The notes under the pieces: model-generated
The model's input: only the letters and a program-made list of their open reading frames with translations
The model's database searches: none
What the model was told of the DNA's origin: nothing
Position numbers and translations under genes: made by a program
Shown: positions 31,324-42,645 of the stretch, piece by piece
Numbering within the stretch: the stretch's first letter is position 1
Layout: each line of letters begins with the position of its first letter
DNA from: Euglena gracilis
Lineage: Eukaryota; Euglenida; Euglenophyceae; Euglenales
Direction of reading: 5' to 3'
Assembly: GCA_039621445.1 (NCBI GenBank)
Contig: CP154957.1
Location: forward strand, 29,727,778 to 29,791,777
DNA: 64,000 nt

Positions 31324-34300
31324 ACGCCCGCGTGTGTTGTGTTGTATTCTGTCTTGTTGTGTTGCGTTGAGGAGGATGCCCTCAAATGAGGGGTGGTGCC
31401 ATTGTCCCTGCCCGCACCCTCCCCAGTCCTGTGAGGCCAGCTGGTGGCGGGCGGGTTGCGCATGGTCGGCCCTGGCAGTGGGGCGTCGGGAAGGGCCGTC
31501 GTGGGCGCCGCCCGGCTCCGTCGCAGGACGTGGACCCCGCGGAGGATTTCGGCCGGTCCCAGAAGTTCCGCAGCCACCCGCCCCAGTCCATGACCGCCGA
31601 GGAGGTTTGTGTCCGGGCGTGCGTGGATGTCAGGGCGAGGCAGACCCGGGCTATTTTTGATTCTTGAACATCGGGGTGCCCCGCTCCAAGGCAATGGAGA
31701 TGTCGTTGAAGCCCAAAGGTTGGGGAAAGGTTCAAACGCCCCCCCAAAAGTGCAACCTGTTCTTCGAACCCTCATTGATAATTTTTTGTATTGTGACCTG
31801 CATAAATTGCAACAATAATTATACATATTCACCCATGTCTATGCCTGCTTATGGGTATCAAACTCCGTTGTGTTCGAAACTTAAATTCCGCCGCAACTTG
31901 AAAGGCCGACACCTCCACCAGTCGACAAGGATATTTTACTTTTGATAAATTGCATTCATGAAATGGTTCAGTTTGCACAACAGTGTGTTTTGTGGCATTC
32001 CCTGAACCCCCCCCCCCAAAAGCACTCTGAGAGGTGCCCGAGGTCATGCAGCACAGCAGTCATACACCGCATGGACGCCATCGTGTGGTCACAAGCCTCC
32101 TCCTGGGCTGAATGCATTTTTGACAGTCCGCACGTACAATCATTTACTCATTCGTTAACCCCCGGTGTGAGTGGTTTTTTTTTTGCAATGTGATTGATTA
32201 GTCTTGGCTCGAGCCCCCCAGGGTTCGATATAAGGAGCAGGCCTTTTTTTGGTCGGGTGCCTACCCCATGGGGGGTGCTAGCAGGGGGGGGGGATGCAAC
32301 TTGCATAATTTGCATTTTTTTTGCATAATCAGGTTTTCCCGAAACTCGCATTTTTTTGCATTTTTTTGCATTTTTTTGCATAAAATATTTTGCCCCGGAA
32401 AAATTTTTTGTAGTTGGTCGCCGTATGTTTGGATTTTTTTGCATTTTTTTTTCATTTTTTACATAAAATATTTTGCCCTTGAAAAAAATTTGTAGTTGGT
32501 TGGCATATGTTTGTATTTTTTGCATTTTTTTGCGTTTTTTTTGCATAAAATATTTTGTCCTGGAAAATTTTTTTGATTTTAGGCAGCAAAGATCTGTCAT
32601 ATTCCAGCTTTTTCTCAAGGTTTTCATGCAAGTTGCATTTTTTGCATTTTTTGCATTTTTTTGCATTTTTTTGACTTGCATAATTTGAAGGGCCAAGTTG
32701 CATTTCCCCCCCCTGGTGCTAGGGGCAGGCACCCCATAGCACCCCTGCCGACCCCCCCGGGGGGTTTCGGGGGTGGGTTGGGCACGCACCCCAGTCTGTT
32801 TTTATTTACCCTTTGGCAAGGACCCACCCGACCCGGGGTACCCCGGGCTGCCCCGCCCACCCCCGGGGGGTGTGCCTGCTATGTGTAGGCACCCTATACC
32901 ACCCTCCCCGGTCGGTTAAAAATGCCTGATAAGGAGGGTGCACGGGTGAGGGGGGGGGGGGTTCGACCCTCCACCCCTCACCTGACCCCCCGTCAGTCGG
33001 TAAAAACCATTTAAGTTTGACCCGGGGTGGAAGCGACCCCCGGTAAATATCCGCATGGTCCAGGACGACAACAGGCACCCCCCCCCCTGCCCCAACGCCG
33101 CGAACCGCCCCCGCCCCCTCCCAGGCGGTGGTGGCCAACCTGGCGCAGTTCGTGCTGCGCGTCGGCGTCGCCCCCGTCGCGGCGCTGGACCGGCCCCACT
33201 TCGCGCAGGAGGCCGGGTGGCTCGTCAGCCGGGAGGTGGTCCGCCAGCTGTACGCCGCCCGGGGCCCCTGCCGGATGCTGCTGCCCCCCCTCTGCTGGCC
33301 CCCAGGATGGAAAGGTTTTGGCCTGACAATAATGCGCACCTTCGCGCATTTTCTTTTGGCGAGAATTTTAACCGCTATTAGCAGCACCTCCAAGACACAC
33401 ATGTACACAACACACACAGCAGACAAACACAGCAGACACGCAGCACGCATATTATAGCACGCATACACAGCGCGCACAAACACAGCACGCACACGTACAC
33501 AACTCATTCATACTCACACGCACAGCACACACAAACACACCCATTGTCCCCGGGCACGGGCCCGGAGCTGACGCCGCCGGCGTGCTGCAGCTGCTGGAGC
33601 GCCACCCCGAGAAGTTCCGCCTGTCCGAAGACAAGCTGTGGGTGGAGCCTGCTGACCAGCCCTTCAAGACCCACAACGCAGGTCATGCCCCCCCCCCTCG
33701 TCAGTGCCCCATGCCATGCATGGGGGTGCCTTCTTCCCGTGTCATGTGTATCGGCAAGAAAAAATTGTGTATCGGTGTGTCTGACAACATGGCAAAGTCA
33801 ACATTTGAAAGCTTTCCCTTTCCCTTTCGATTTTTTGTCTTTCCACTTAGAGTTTATGAGTTGTGTGATTTTGGCACACCACCACACCAGAATGTTTTTC
33901 TGATGGGCCCAGAGGGAACCGCTCCTCCTTTCCGCAGGGAAGCGCTCCTGTCCGTTCTTCAAGGTCCAGGGCCTCTGCCGGGAGGGCAGCAAGTGCCAAC
34001 TGCGGCACCGAAAGGAGGACTTTACGCCCAAGGAGGCCCGCCGCGGGGTGAAACGTGAGAGGCAGGTGTGGATGTGCCCGCTCCGGCGTTGCATTCTTAC
34101 GAGCCTGAACCAGATGACCCAATGTTGAAGGACGGAGGTCCACCAGGACAGGGGGCCGATGGGCGTTGACAGGCCCAGTGTGGCCTGAGCATCAGACCCC
34201 CCCCCCGGGATTCATTCCCCGGGATTCTATGCGACAGCAAGGACATGGCAATACAGCACCATGCGTTTGCCGCATAACGTTGTTGAAGCGACATCCACGT

Positions 34301-35607
34301 CCGGAGTCACATCGGGGAGGGGCCACCACTCCAGCTGCCCGACGCACGCAAATGGCACACCAAAGCCGCTGTCTGTTCCCTCCACAGGATCGGACGGGGC
34401 GCAGCCGGGCTCCTTCCATTGGTCCCGACCATGGTTCATAAAAAAACAGGTGCCCCCCCCCCCCGGCACTGGCACTGGGGAATGGAGACAACTCTCTCCC
34501 ACTTGTGAATTTTTTGACCTTTACGTTTGATTTTGATGTAGGGTGCCCCCCCAACATGCTGGTGGTTCTTTGGACCTGTGCCAAATCAGATGATCTGTAT
34601 AAACAGAGGATTCGTGAACAGAAAATGAGTTGTAATGTACACATATCAGAGGGCAGGGGGGACTGTGCCAGCCCCATGAGGATTGGGAGGGGATCCCAGA
34701 ATGCACCATATTTCTCCAAATTTTGGTTCCAAAGCCTTTTATAAGGTGCCAACATGGCATGGAACCTTAGGCCACCAAAGCCAGGGATCAAAAGCACAGC
34801 ACTGTATGCACTGCGTGCTTGGGCCTTTGAAAATTGAAACAGTTGAATTAAAGCGTCAACCACTTGGTCAGTGGTGGCTTCAGGGGGGGTACCCCCATTT
34901 TGTCCCAAATCACCCATAAAAGCGTAAAAGCGCTTTGATAACGCTTTAAACTGGGGTTTCTTCCCAGGAAATCGTTAATGGTTGTATTTTGTATTTGCTT
35001 CCCCTCCAGAATTTGCCTTAGCAAATCATGCAAAGCAGGGGCCACCTGGGGGGTGGCATTTTTTCCCCCCTGCAATTGGTGAACATACCCATGTAGGGGG
35101 TGATTTTCAGGCAGGGGGTCCCTGGAACTTTCATTTTTATTAACTGGGGCCACCATGTGGCTGAATCCCAGTAGGGGGTGACCATCAAAACGTCGGGTTT
35201 TGTGAGTGGGTTGGGGTCGCCGGGGGGGGGGGCACGTTGGGTCAGTCCGGCTCCGCCGAAGGCTGGGCTGGAAAATTTTCTTCCAGGGTTTGCGGCCGAT
35301 TATGGGCGAGGTTTCGGTGGGCGGGTGGTTGGGCCCCCCCCCCCCCCCCCCGGGGGGGGCCGGGGGCGTGGGGGGGTGGGGGGGGGGGGGGGGGTGAGTG
35401 GTTTGGGCCTGGGAAAAGAGCCCCGGGGGTCTGTGAGTGAACCCATGGCCCCGACGCTGGGGCAGGGGCCGCGGACGGCCCCGCCGCGAAGCGGCTGCGG
35501 ACGCAGCGGCCGCCGCCGGCCCCCGCCGCGGAGGCCGCGGAGGAGAGCGGCTCCGACGCCGGCCCCGCCCGCCGGCGCCGGGGCCGGTCCCAGCGCCGGC
35601 GCTGACC
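30076..35607 (+). CDS. Nuclear CCCH zinc-finger protein with helical domain and basic tail
   Basis: Exons: 30076-30115 (MPPPKTHMGLARRR), 30202-30314 (FDQWRGVLSYQDFLQNFN, HYYDSWHMDH), 30894-31004 (AAAARSRKRKPMVV), 31527-31604 (DVDPAEDFGRSQKF), 33125-33314 (LAQFVLRVGVAPVAALDRPH), 33568-33681 (GVLQLLERHPEKFRLSEDKL), 33938-34065 and 35466-35607. All junctions through exon 7 are in phase. Exon 7 holds CPFFKVQGLCREGSKCQLRH, an exact C-x8-C-x5-C-x3-H finger, implying RNA binding. Exons 5-6 look like a small winged-helix/LOTUS-like domain, but that is a guess. The last exon encodes AAKRLRTQRPPP and ARRRRGRSQRRR, nuclear-localisation-like. A piece after exon 7 (34070-34164, HSYEPEPDDPMLKDGG) fits the last exon in phase but sits one frame off exon 7, so a small frameshift or tiny intron is possible there. 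A DIRS fragment lies in the last intron. Confidence 0.7.
31047..31322. repeat. TG/CG microsatellite in intron
   Basis: Compound (TG)n, (GTGC)n and CGCG tract in the third intron of the CCCH gene, with a pure (TG) run from about 31242 to 31322. Confidence 0.95.
32285..32705 (+). repeat. GCATTTTTTT dispersed repeat, copy 2
   Basis: Same ordered islands as copy 1 (GCAACTTGCATAATTTGCA, CATAATCAGGTTTTCCCGAA, CATAAAATATTTTGCCC, TCTGTCATATTCC, AAGGGCCAAGTTGCATT), same orientation, inside an intron of the CCCH gene. Close to copy 1 in sequence, with small indels in the T runs. Confidence 0.85.
34490..35195 (-). mobile_element. DIRS tyrosine-recombinase fragment, 5'-truncated
   Basis: Reading leftwards, the sequence encodes ALIQLFQFSKAQARSAYSAV, LLIPGFGGLRFHAML, YKRLWNQNLEKYGAFWDPLP and LCLYRSSDLAQVQRTTS, the same stretch as the recombinase of the large DIRS element (41740-42430). 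The match starts and stops abruptly and lacks the HxxR and Tyr motifs. It sits within the last intron of the CCCH gene and is in the opposite orientation to that gene. Confidence 0.85.
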
Positions 35608-35682
35608 GAGCCGGGCCGAGCCCCTCGCTGTCTCTGTGCCCCTCCCCTGCCTCCCCCACACTCCTGTGCCGTGTGTCTACAG

Positions 35683-36471
35683 ATGGCGGTGTGGACCACC
35701 GACCTCCAGCTGGACCCCTCCTCAGCGGGAGCATGGGGGGTCCCCCTCCTGGTCGGTCTTTGGTGTTGGGGGGGGGGGGGGCAGGTCAACTTCTACGGCG
35801 TTGTGCGCGTGTTTTCAATCAACGGTTGGGTGTTTTATTTTTTCTTTTGCGGTGCAAGTGGCTCTTCCCCCTCTCCTAAGGAGCGGTTCCTACGGCCCCT
35901 GGACCTTGACTGTTTGCGACGGTGTCGCACGCCTGTATCCGCCACCAACCCAGCCCCACTCCATCGCTTTGTCCCCACCTTTGTTGCGTGCTGTGCGCTG
36001 TCCCCCAGGGTGTGGGGGCCCTCGGCTCCCTCGGGGTGGGTGGTCTCTTGCCACAGCCAATTGTTGGCCCAGGCGACTATGGTTTGGTTTGAGTTCTGTT
36101 AGGATGAACCATTTGGTATTTGAATGCATTTCCCCAAAGTTCATTTGTTGGTCGCCAGAAGATTTGCATGCCCTGGTTACAGATCATTGGGTTTTGAGCC
36201 CAGGTGGTCACGAACACGGGCGATCTGTTTGTTGATGCCGGAGATTTGGCTGCAGTCTTGACCCACATTTTCAAGTCTCTTCCCACTTTTGCAGTTGTCT
36301 TTTCCCCATCCCTTGAGCTCCCCTTCGCTGTTCAACAGCCTTTACCCTCAGTGCAGAAAGCCGCGCTCAGAGCCTTTCTCCACCGGTGGGCCGATGCCCA
36401 ACGACTTTTTGAGCCCATCGCTGCAGGCACACCACCCACACAGACGCAGCAGAGATTTCTTTTAAAGTTTC
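35683..36471 (+). CDS. Small protein of unknown function, 3' end unresolved
   Basis: Exons 35683-35739 (MAVWTTDLQLDPSSAGAWG), 35881-35921 (ERFLRPLDLDCLRR), 36103-36175 (MNHLVFECISPKFICWSPED) and 36204-about 36471 (VVTNTGDLFVDAGDLAAVL, VQKAALRAFLHRWADAQRLF) are phase-consistent. The ATG follows TCTACAG directly, as at 1953. The third intron would be just 28 nt, so a frameshift inside one exon is the alternative. The coding frame runs into a poly-G region after 36471 and I could not place the terminal exon. It begins 75 bp after the stop of the CCCH gene on the same strand. No motif recognised. Confidence 0.4.
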
Positions 36472-36667
36472 GTGACCCGGGGGGAGGGGGGGTCCCGGCC
36501 AAGCTGCCCCCCCCGGGGGGGGGGGTTGGGCTGAGTGGGCACCCCACTGGAGGGCGGGGGTTTTGTTCTATTTCGCCTCGAAGCACCAAAAAAATTTTGG
36601 ACCCCAAAATTGACTTCTAAACGTGGGTCCCCCGAACCTGGGGGGTGGGTAGGTGCAGGGGGGGGGA

Positions 36668-37017
36668 AAAATGCAACTTGCATAATTTGCATTTTTTTGC
36701 ATAATCAGGTTTTCCCGAAATTTGCATTTTTTTGCATTTTTTTTTGCATTTTTTTGCATAAAATATTTTGCCCTTGAAAAAAATTTTGTAGTTGGTTGGC
36801 ATATGTTTGGATTTTTTTGCATTTTTTTGCGTTTTTTTTGCATAAAATGTTTTGCCCTGGATTTTATTTTTTGATTTTAGCCAGCAAAGCTCTGTCATAT
36901 TCCAGCTTTTTCTCAAGGTTTTCATGCAAGTTGCATTTTTTTGCATTTTTTTGCATTTTTTTGCATTTTTTTGCATTTTTTTGACTTGCATAATTTGAAG
37001 GGCCAAGTTGCATTTCC
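36668..37017 (+). repeat. GCATTTTTTT dispersed repeat, copy 3
   Basis: Third copy, about 70 bp shorter, lacking one internal CATAAAATATTTTGCCC unit. Same orientation and flanking poly-C/poly-G as the others. Confidence 0.85.
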
Positions 37018-37160
37018 CCCCCCCCCTGGTAGGTGGGTCCGGACCCCCCCCCCGGGTCCTATAAACCTCTGAGATGCACGCGGAAGCTTGGACATTGTGG
37101 GATCCCCTGTTGCAACGAAGGCGGCGGCGGCGGGGAGCGGGGCCCTGGTGCTCGCCGCCG

Positions 37161-40057
37161 ATGCCGCCCAAGGTCGAGGGCCGGATGGACTTTGCGGACG
37201 ACGAGGGCAGTTCCAGCGACGAGGGGGAGGTGGAGGTGGACCCCGGCCCCGCATCACAGCCGACGCCCCCGGCGGCCGGCGTTGGTTGCAGGGCAAAGGG
37301 TGGGGCAGCGCGCCACGGGGCTGGGGTGTTGGTGGCACGGCGTTGAGGTCAGGGGGTCAGGTTTTCCAAGAGTCCCTGCGGTGCATCCACAGTTTAGTTG
37401 CTGTGGGAGGTGGATTCATGGGAGGTGCCCCCTCGGCCGGCCACGGCGGCCACCTTGCTTTTCTTAAAAGATTTTCATTCAAATATTTTGAACCTTCAGG
37501 GGGGAAATGTGTTTCGCATTTTTTCGCACCTCTGCACATTTTTCGCGCATTCTACCCACATTTTTTTTTCAAATTTCCCAATATGCTCATTTTTGCACAT
37601 TTTTTTGATTTCTATTCAGCAGATTTTTTGCTCTTTGGCACATTCTTTGGTGGTTTTCCCAAATGTTTTCATGTTTTTTCATTATTCTCAATTTCAAAAA
37701 TATGTCCAAAAATTGCAGATCTTTTTTCACCACGTTTGCAATTTTTCACAAATTTTCCGCAAATTTTTGCAGTTTTTTTTTTTGAAATTGTCAATTTTTC
37801 AAACGAATATTCCTCATTGTTTTTTTTCAATTCTCGTAATTTGGTTCCATTTTTGCATGTTTTGGGGCAAATTTTTGTATTTTCGTGATATTTGGTGGTT
37901 TATCTCAGATGTTAAACATTTTTGCACATTTTTGCACATTTTGCACATTTTTTTTGTTTCCGAGGCCGGGCTGCCCCCCCCAGAACCTTCTTTTTCAACG
38001 TCGTTTTATTGGGTTCCAGGGGTTATACTCAGAGAACCCAAAGATCTGCCCAACCCGGGTTAATACAAATGGGGGACCGAGCAAGGCACCGAAATATGCA
38101 CACACACTTTGTGAATCATGAGTCTCAGACTGTGTGAGAACTGCCTGTGAACTTACATCTCTGGCCACGTCCCCGCCGCGACGCCACCGGTGGTGGCGCC
38201 GCGGCAGCCCTACCAGTGGTGGTGGTGGTGCCACTATTTGGGGGCATTGGGTCAACTCGGGTGGCAACAATATGGAGGCAGGATCCGGCTCCCTATCAAC
38301 AGAATTCGCTGAAATCCAAAAACTGAAATGCTCGTGCAAACCTGAGAGAACCTCGGTGGATGCACGGGTGGGTTATCGTGGGAGCTGGCGAATGTGGGAG
38401 GTGGCGCCGCAGCCAGCCACAGGCAGCTCAGTCAGCTCAGGGGGGGGGGGGGGGGGGGGGTGTTGATGGGTCGAAATCCAGTCAGCCATGCCATGTTGGG
38501 CAGGCTTTCCGACCAAGTTCAGGTTGGGATGCAAGCAAAGCCGGCATAGCCCCCCGCAGCGCCGGAAGTGACGGCCGCCTCTTCCACCCCGGCAGAGGCG
38601 AGGGAGCGGAAGAGGGAGGACTCTGACGAGGAGACAGAGGAGGCCGTCCCCCGCGCAGAGTGGCGCTGGAATGGAAGCCCAGGCCGTTGCATGTGGACCC
38701 CCTCCCATGTGTGTTGTTTTTGAAAAACTCACAACTCTGTCAGCCAGGGTTGGATGTGAGGAAGGTGCCATGATTTTAGGTGGGGCCCCCCAACCCCACC
38801 CCTGACCACAGGCGAGGGTCCGGAACACCCTTCCCTTCCTGATGGGTTCGCATTAACCGTCACCCACAGCAACGTAGTTTTCCCTGTGTGTGGTCAGTGT
38901 CGGGGCACGGGGTTTAGGTGGGGAGTGCCCCCCCCCCCCGGGGGTCCGGACCAAGACCGTGGGGGATGACCAGGACCCCCGAAAAAAATGGTTTCTTCAC
39001 CGAAAATTTTTGCTTCCTTGACAAATTTTTGCCCAAAAAGTGCCCAAAATGGCATTTTGGGCCGGTTTGACAGTCAAAAGCTTTCATCCACCCACCCTGG
39101 CCGCAAGTGGCTTCCGCGCTGGCGGACATCGCCCTGCGGCCCAAGTCCGGCCGGTCCAACCAAGGCCAGCTGTTCCGCAAAGCCGCCGCCGCTGCCCCCG
39201 AGGCCAGGGCCTGCCTCTGCCCCGGCTTGGCAGGGCTGGGGGTGGGGGGGGGCCGGTGGAGTGACGTTGGCGTTGGCATTGCTACCGCCATCTTTGGAGG
39301 TGGTGGTGATGGCAGTTGAGGGGGGGGGGTGCCAGACAGTTCGGATTCCTCTGCCCAACATATACCGCCCCTCATGAAGCTCGGGAAGGAACAAAATGAT
39401 CAAGCATTTCGCATCCTAAAAATGGCTTTTAATGGCCTTAATGACTTAAAGGGCGTTCTTGCATCAAGATGGACCAACTTTTGGCTTACTGTTTGAAACG
39501 GGAAAGAAAACATGTGGGTTCTGACTCCCCCTGGTTCCCTGTACGGTTGATCTCCCAGGCTCGGTTTGCTTCGACGCACACCTCGCACCTGAAACTTTGA
39601 ATTCCAGCTGACAACATAAATTTTGGTTCATTGTGGTCTCGGCATTTTCACGTGTGATTTGCATTTGGTCGACCATATGTTCTGTGCACAACTCGAAACT
39701 CACAATTGCGAAGGCTTTGTGCCACAGGAGCCAAAGTTAGAATGCTCCTGCGAAGGATGTATTTCTGTCACCCCATGCCACCCCATCACCATCATCATCA
39801 AATCAATCGTCAATCTGGTTGGGGGCCTGCGCCCACACCCTCCTCTGACATGTGACGAAGCCGAGTTCTTTGTCAGGCAAAGCTAGCCCCCCGGCCAGCA
39901 GGCACACGGGGCTCTGGGGACGGTGCCTTTGACGGCCCCGAGCTACGGCGATGAGGCGTGGGGCCGCGACACCAACGACCCGGCGACGCAGGACGTGGCG
40001 CTGTCCTCGCTGACCCGGAAGAAGGCCGCCGGGGGCGGCGGGCCGAAGAAGCCGTGA
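37161..40057 (+). CDS. Acidic N-terminus, basic C-terminus protein, about 179 aa
   Basis: Exons 37161-37284, 38560-38685, 39108-39241 and 39902-40057 join in phase to 180 codons including TGA. The N-terminus is MPPKVEGRMDFADDEGSSSD then EGEVEVDPGP, strongly acidic. Exon 2 reads EARERKREDSDEETEE and AEWRWNGSPG. Exon 3 reads ASALADIALRPKSGRSNQGQ then LFRKAAAAAPEA. The C-terminus is SYGDEAWGRDTNDPAT, LSSLTRKKAA and GGGGPKKP. Alternating acidic Ser clusters and Lys/Arg tails suggest a nuclear or nucleolar protein, but no family is recognised. The exon 3 donor is the weakest call; a poly-G run follows it. Confidence 0.6.
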
Positions 40058-40429
40058 TGGGGCGGTTCTGAGTACTTTGGGCACGTTCGCAACACACCCC
40101 AACTGTTATCCAATCAGGACAAATCTCATTTTGTTTGCTTTTTGTTTCTGCCGTCACTTCCAAAAGAAAAAAGGGGGGGACATCCGTGGTCAGAGAGAGT
40201 TTTGAAGGTCAGAAAAAAATGGGGGAAAGAGTTCCTTACCCAAGGTTCTGTCCCAAGGTGCAGGCCCAGGGTGTAGGGGGGGTGTTCCATTTCTGAGATT
40301 TTGAGAAAGATCGCGCCATCCGCAAGTCTTGGGACGCGTGTTCCGTAGGAAGCCGAAGAAGAAAGGCCCACGGAGGGGAGGGGGCGCCTGTAGCCAAAAC
40401 GGCCTTAAGTAGCCTTAAACGGCCGACAC

Positions 40430-40921
40430 CTCGGGCCCCGCACTTTGCCATTGTGAGGCCATGCCGGCGGTTTGCTTTGTGGATTTCGACGCGTTTAGTT
40501 AGGCGTTGCCGCTTAGTGCCTGTCTTCGCCGGAGTTAGCGTACTCCTGATCTTTCCCGTCGACACGGAGGAATACTGAAACTTTGAACAACAGAATTTGG
40601 CAAGACAAAGACATTACGAAGTCAATATCCAGAACCTTTGGCACAAGCCGCATATCAAAATAAAGAAATAATTTCAAGTTTGACATTTGAAGTCAATTCA
40701 GACTGCAATGGAGAAGACCGTGGAATTATCAACTCGACAACCTGGACACAGTGAAGAACGAGCAGCGCCAGCTGGAGGACTTGGAGCTTTCAACGTGGCG
40801 AACCGTGGCCAGCACTGCCCCCATGGCCCCCCCGCCCCCATCCCAAAGAAAAATTTCAGGAACATAATTCAGAACCCAGCGATGGCCTGGCAAGTTGCGG
40901 GAAAGAAGCCCAGGAAGGGGA
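40430..40921 (+). repeat. DIRS terminal-repeat and leader fragment, + orientation
   Basis: Starts with the terminal-repeat core (CGCACTTTGCCATTGTGAGG, CATGCCGGCGG, GCTTAGTGCC, CGCCGGAGTTAG) and continues into leader and gag-start-like sequence (CAATGGAGAAGACCGTGGAA). The same order occurs at 61925-62600. It abuts the left end of the large DIRS element and is probably a truncated relative in opposite orientation. Confidence 0.6.
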
Positions 40922-41335
40922 AACAGCCTCGCACTCCCTTAAGGAAAAACGACAAGGGAGGAAGGGACACCGAGGGCGAAGCACAAAGACCTTGTGAGGC
41001 CATGCCTTGCTCGCCGGCGGTGCTGTTTGAATTTTTCTGGTGCGTTTGGTTAGGGGGTCCCGCTTAGTGCCGCCTCGCCGGAGTTGGCTGACGATGCTGC
41101 TCCGACTGGGCGACGTGGCTTCTTGCCCCTGGGGGGTGTTCCCCCCCTCTCCCCCCCGTGGCCCCCACTCTCTGACCGAGGGCTTTTGAACACAAATTTT
41201 CTTTTACGGGTGGGGGGGTCGGGCTCACAAGGTCTTTGTGCTTCGCCCTCGGTGTCCATTCCTCCCTTGTCGTTTTTCCTCGAGGGAGTATGAGACACCT
41301 CGGGCTCCGCACTTTGCCCTTGTGAGGCCAGATTG
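40922..41335. repeat. DIRS left end: inverted repeat and internal complementary region
   Basis: The segment 40922-40992 (including GGAAAAACGACAAGGGAGGA and CACCGAGGGCGAAGCACAAA) is repeated inverted at 41228-41290, giving arms of about 65 bp with a loop of about 235 bp. Immediately after, 41295-41335 (CACCTCGGGCTCCGCACTTT, GCCCTTGTGAGGCC) matches the outer edge of the right end. An internal region joining complements of both outer edges is the template for circularisation in DIRS-1. Confidence 0.75.
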
Positions 41336-42430
41336 TGCACTGAAATTAGGGGGGGGGGCATGGCATGTTCCAGGGCACCTTTGGCACCAAGTCTTTGATA
41401 GTGGGCTGTAAAAGCCTCCACCCCACTTTGGATTGGACTCCACTTGCCAATTTCACAAACTTCTTGGGCAGAAAGGCCCAATTTTTTGAGTAAATCAACC
41501 CCTGCTCCTCTGGTGGCGTGGGCCCCTCACACCTGGGGGGTACCCCATGTTTGGCCAAAAAGTCTTTTGTGATGGAAGCAATGGTGTCTGCACTTATGAC
41601 CCTGAAGGGGGGTTTTAATGAAATGAGGAGGGGCCCCCTGGTCTGACGAATAAACGTGTAGCAGCCACATAGCACATCATTAAATGAAATGGGCTTATTT
41701 GGGGACACTGGGGTATGTACACAACCATTTCCCACTTATGGAATTTCTGTCCTTTACGCTTAATCTTGATGTAGGGTGCCCTACCCAACACACTGGTGGT
41801 TCGTTTGACTTGCGATAAGTCTGAGGATCGGTATAAACAGAGGATTTGTGTGCAAGAAATCAGTTGTGTACGTAATGTACAAATATCAGTGGGCATGGGC
41901 GCCTTTGCCAGCCCCAGGAGGATTGGGAGGGGGTCCCAAAATGCCCCATACTTCCCCAGGTTTTGGTTCCAAAGCCTCTTGTAGGGGGTTAACAGAGTGT
42001 GGAATCTCAGCCCACCAAACCCAGGAATCAGAAGCATATCACTGTAGGCATTACGGGCTTGGTGGGCCTTGGAAAATTGGAATAATTGAATTAAAGCGTC
42101 AGCCACTTGGTCTGTGGTGGCTTCAGGGGGGGGGGGGCAACCCCATGTGTTCCAAAATTACCCACAGAAGTGCAAAAGAACTGTGATAACGTTTTAAGCT
42201 GGGGTTTCTCCTCAGGAAATCATTAATGGTCTCTACCTGAATTTTGTTTCCCCTCCAAAATTTGCCTGAGCAAACCATTCAAACCAGGGGCCACCTGGGG
42301 GGTGGCATTTGCTCCCCCCTGCAGTTGGTGAACATGCCCCTGTAGGGGGTAATTTTCAGGCAGGGGGTCCCTGGAACTTTCATTTTTATTAATTGGGGCC
42401 ACCACGTGGCTGAATCCCAGTAGGGGGTGA
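41330..42430 (-). pseudogene. DIRS tyrosine recombinase
   Basis: Residues in order: FQFSKAHQARNAYSDMLLIP, YKRLWNQNLGKYGAFWDP, LCLYRSSDLSQVKRTTS (first catalytic Arg region), then in another frame HATRGAGVDLL (HxxR, codons at 41509-41520), EVCEIGKWSPIQSG (GxW) and AFTAHYQRL (nucleophile Tyr at about 41399). The R-HxxR-W-Y order defines a tyrosine recombinase, which in DIRS elements integrates the circular DNA copy. At least one frameshift (around 41520-41600) separates the N- and C-terminal halves, so this copy is probably dead although every active-site motif survives. Confidence 0.85.
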
Positions 42431-42645
42431 CCATCAAAACTTTTGTCTGGAGAAACATTTTCAACCTGGGTAGAAATTTTTGAATTATGGACCAGGGGGG
42501 CGGGTTGTATAAAGATCCCCCATGTTTTCCAGCGTACATTGTAATGAATTTACTGCTGTGGCCAATGGGGCCACCTGGCCACAAAAATGGGCAGTTTTTT
42601 GTTGCCTGGGGAGGCAAATAAATCTGTTTCCGGATTTATGAAATC
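42300..42645 (-). pseudogene. DIRS Dam-like N6-adenine methylase domain
   Basis: Following RNase H, the frame shows INPETDLFASPGNKKLPIFV, then after a frameshift NPPPWSIIQKFLPRL and VLMVTPYWDSATWWP. PE-DLFA at the start, an NPP-aromatic motif IV and a hydrophobic VTPYW strand match the Dam-like domain located between RNase H and the recombinase in DIRS elements (established for the DIRS-1 group). The motif IV here has an extra Pro (NPPPW). Whether it ever methylated DNA is unknown. Confidence 0.6.
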
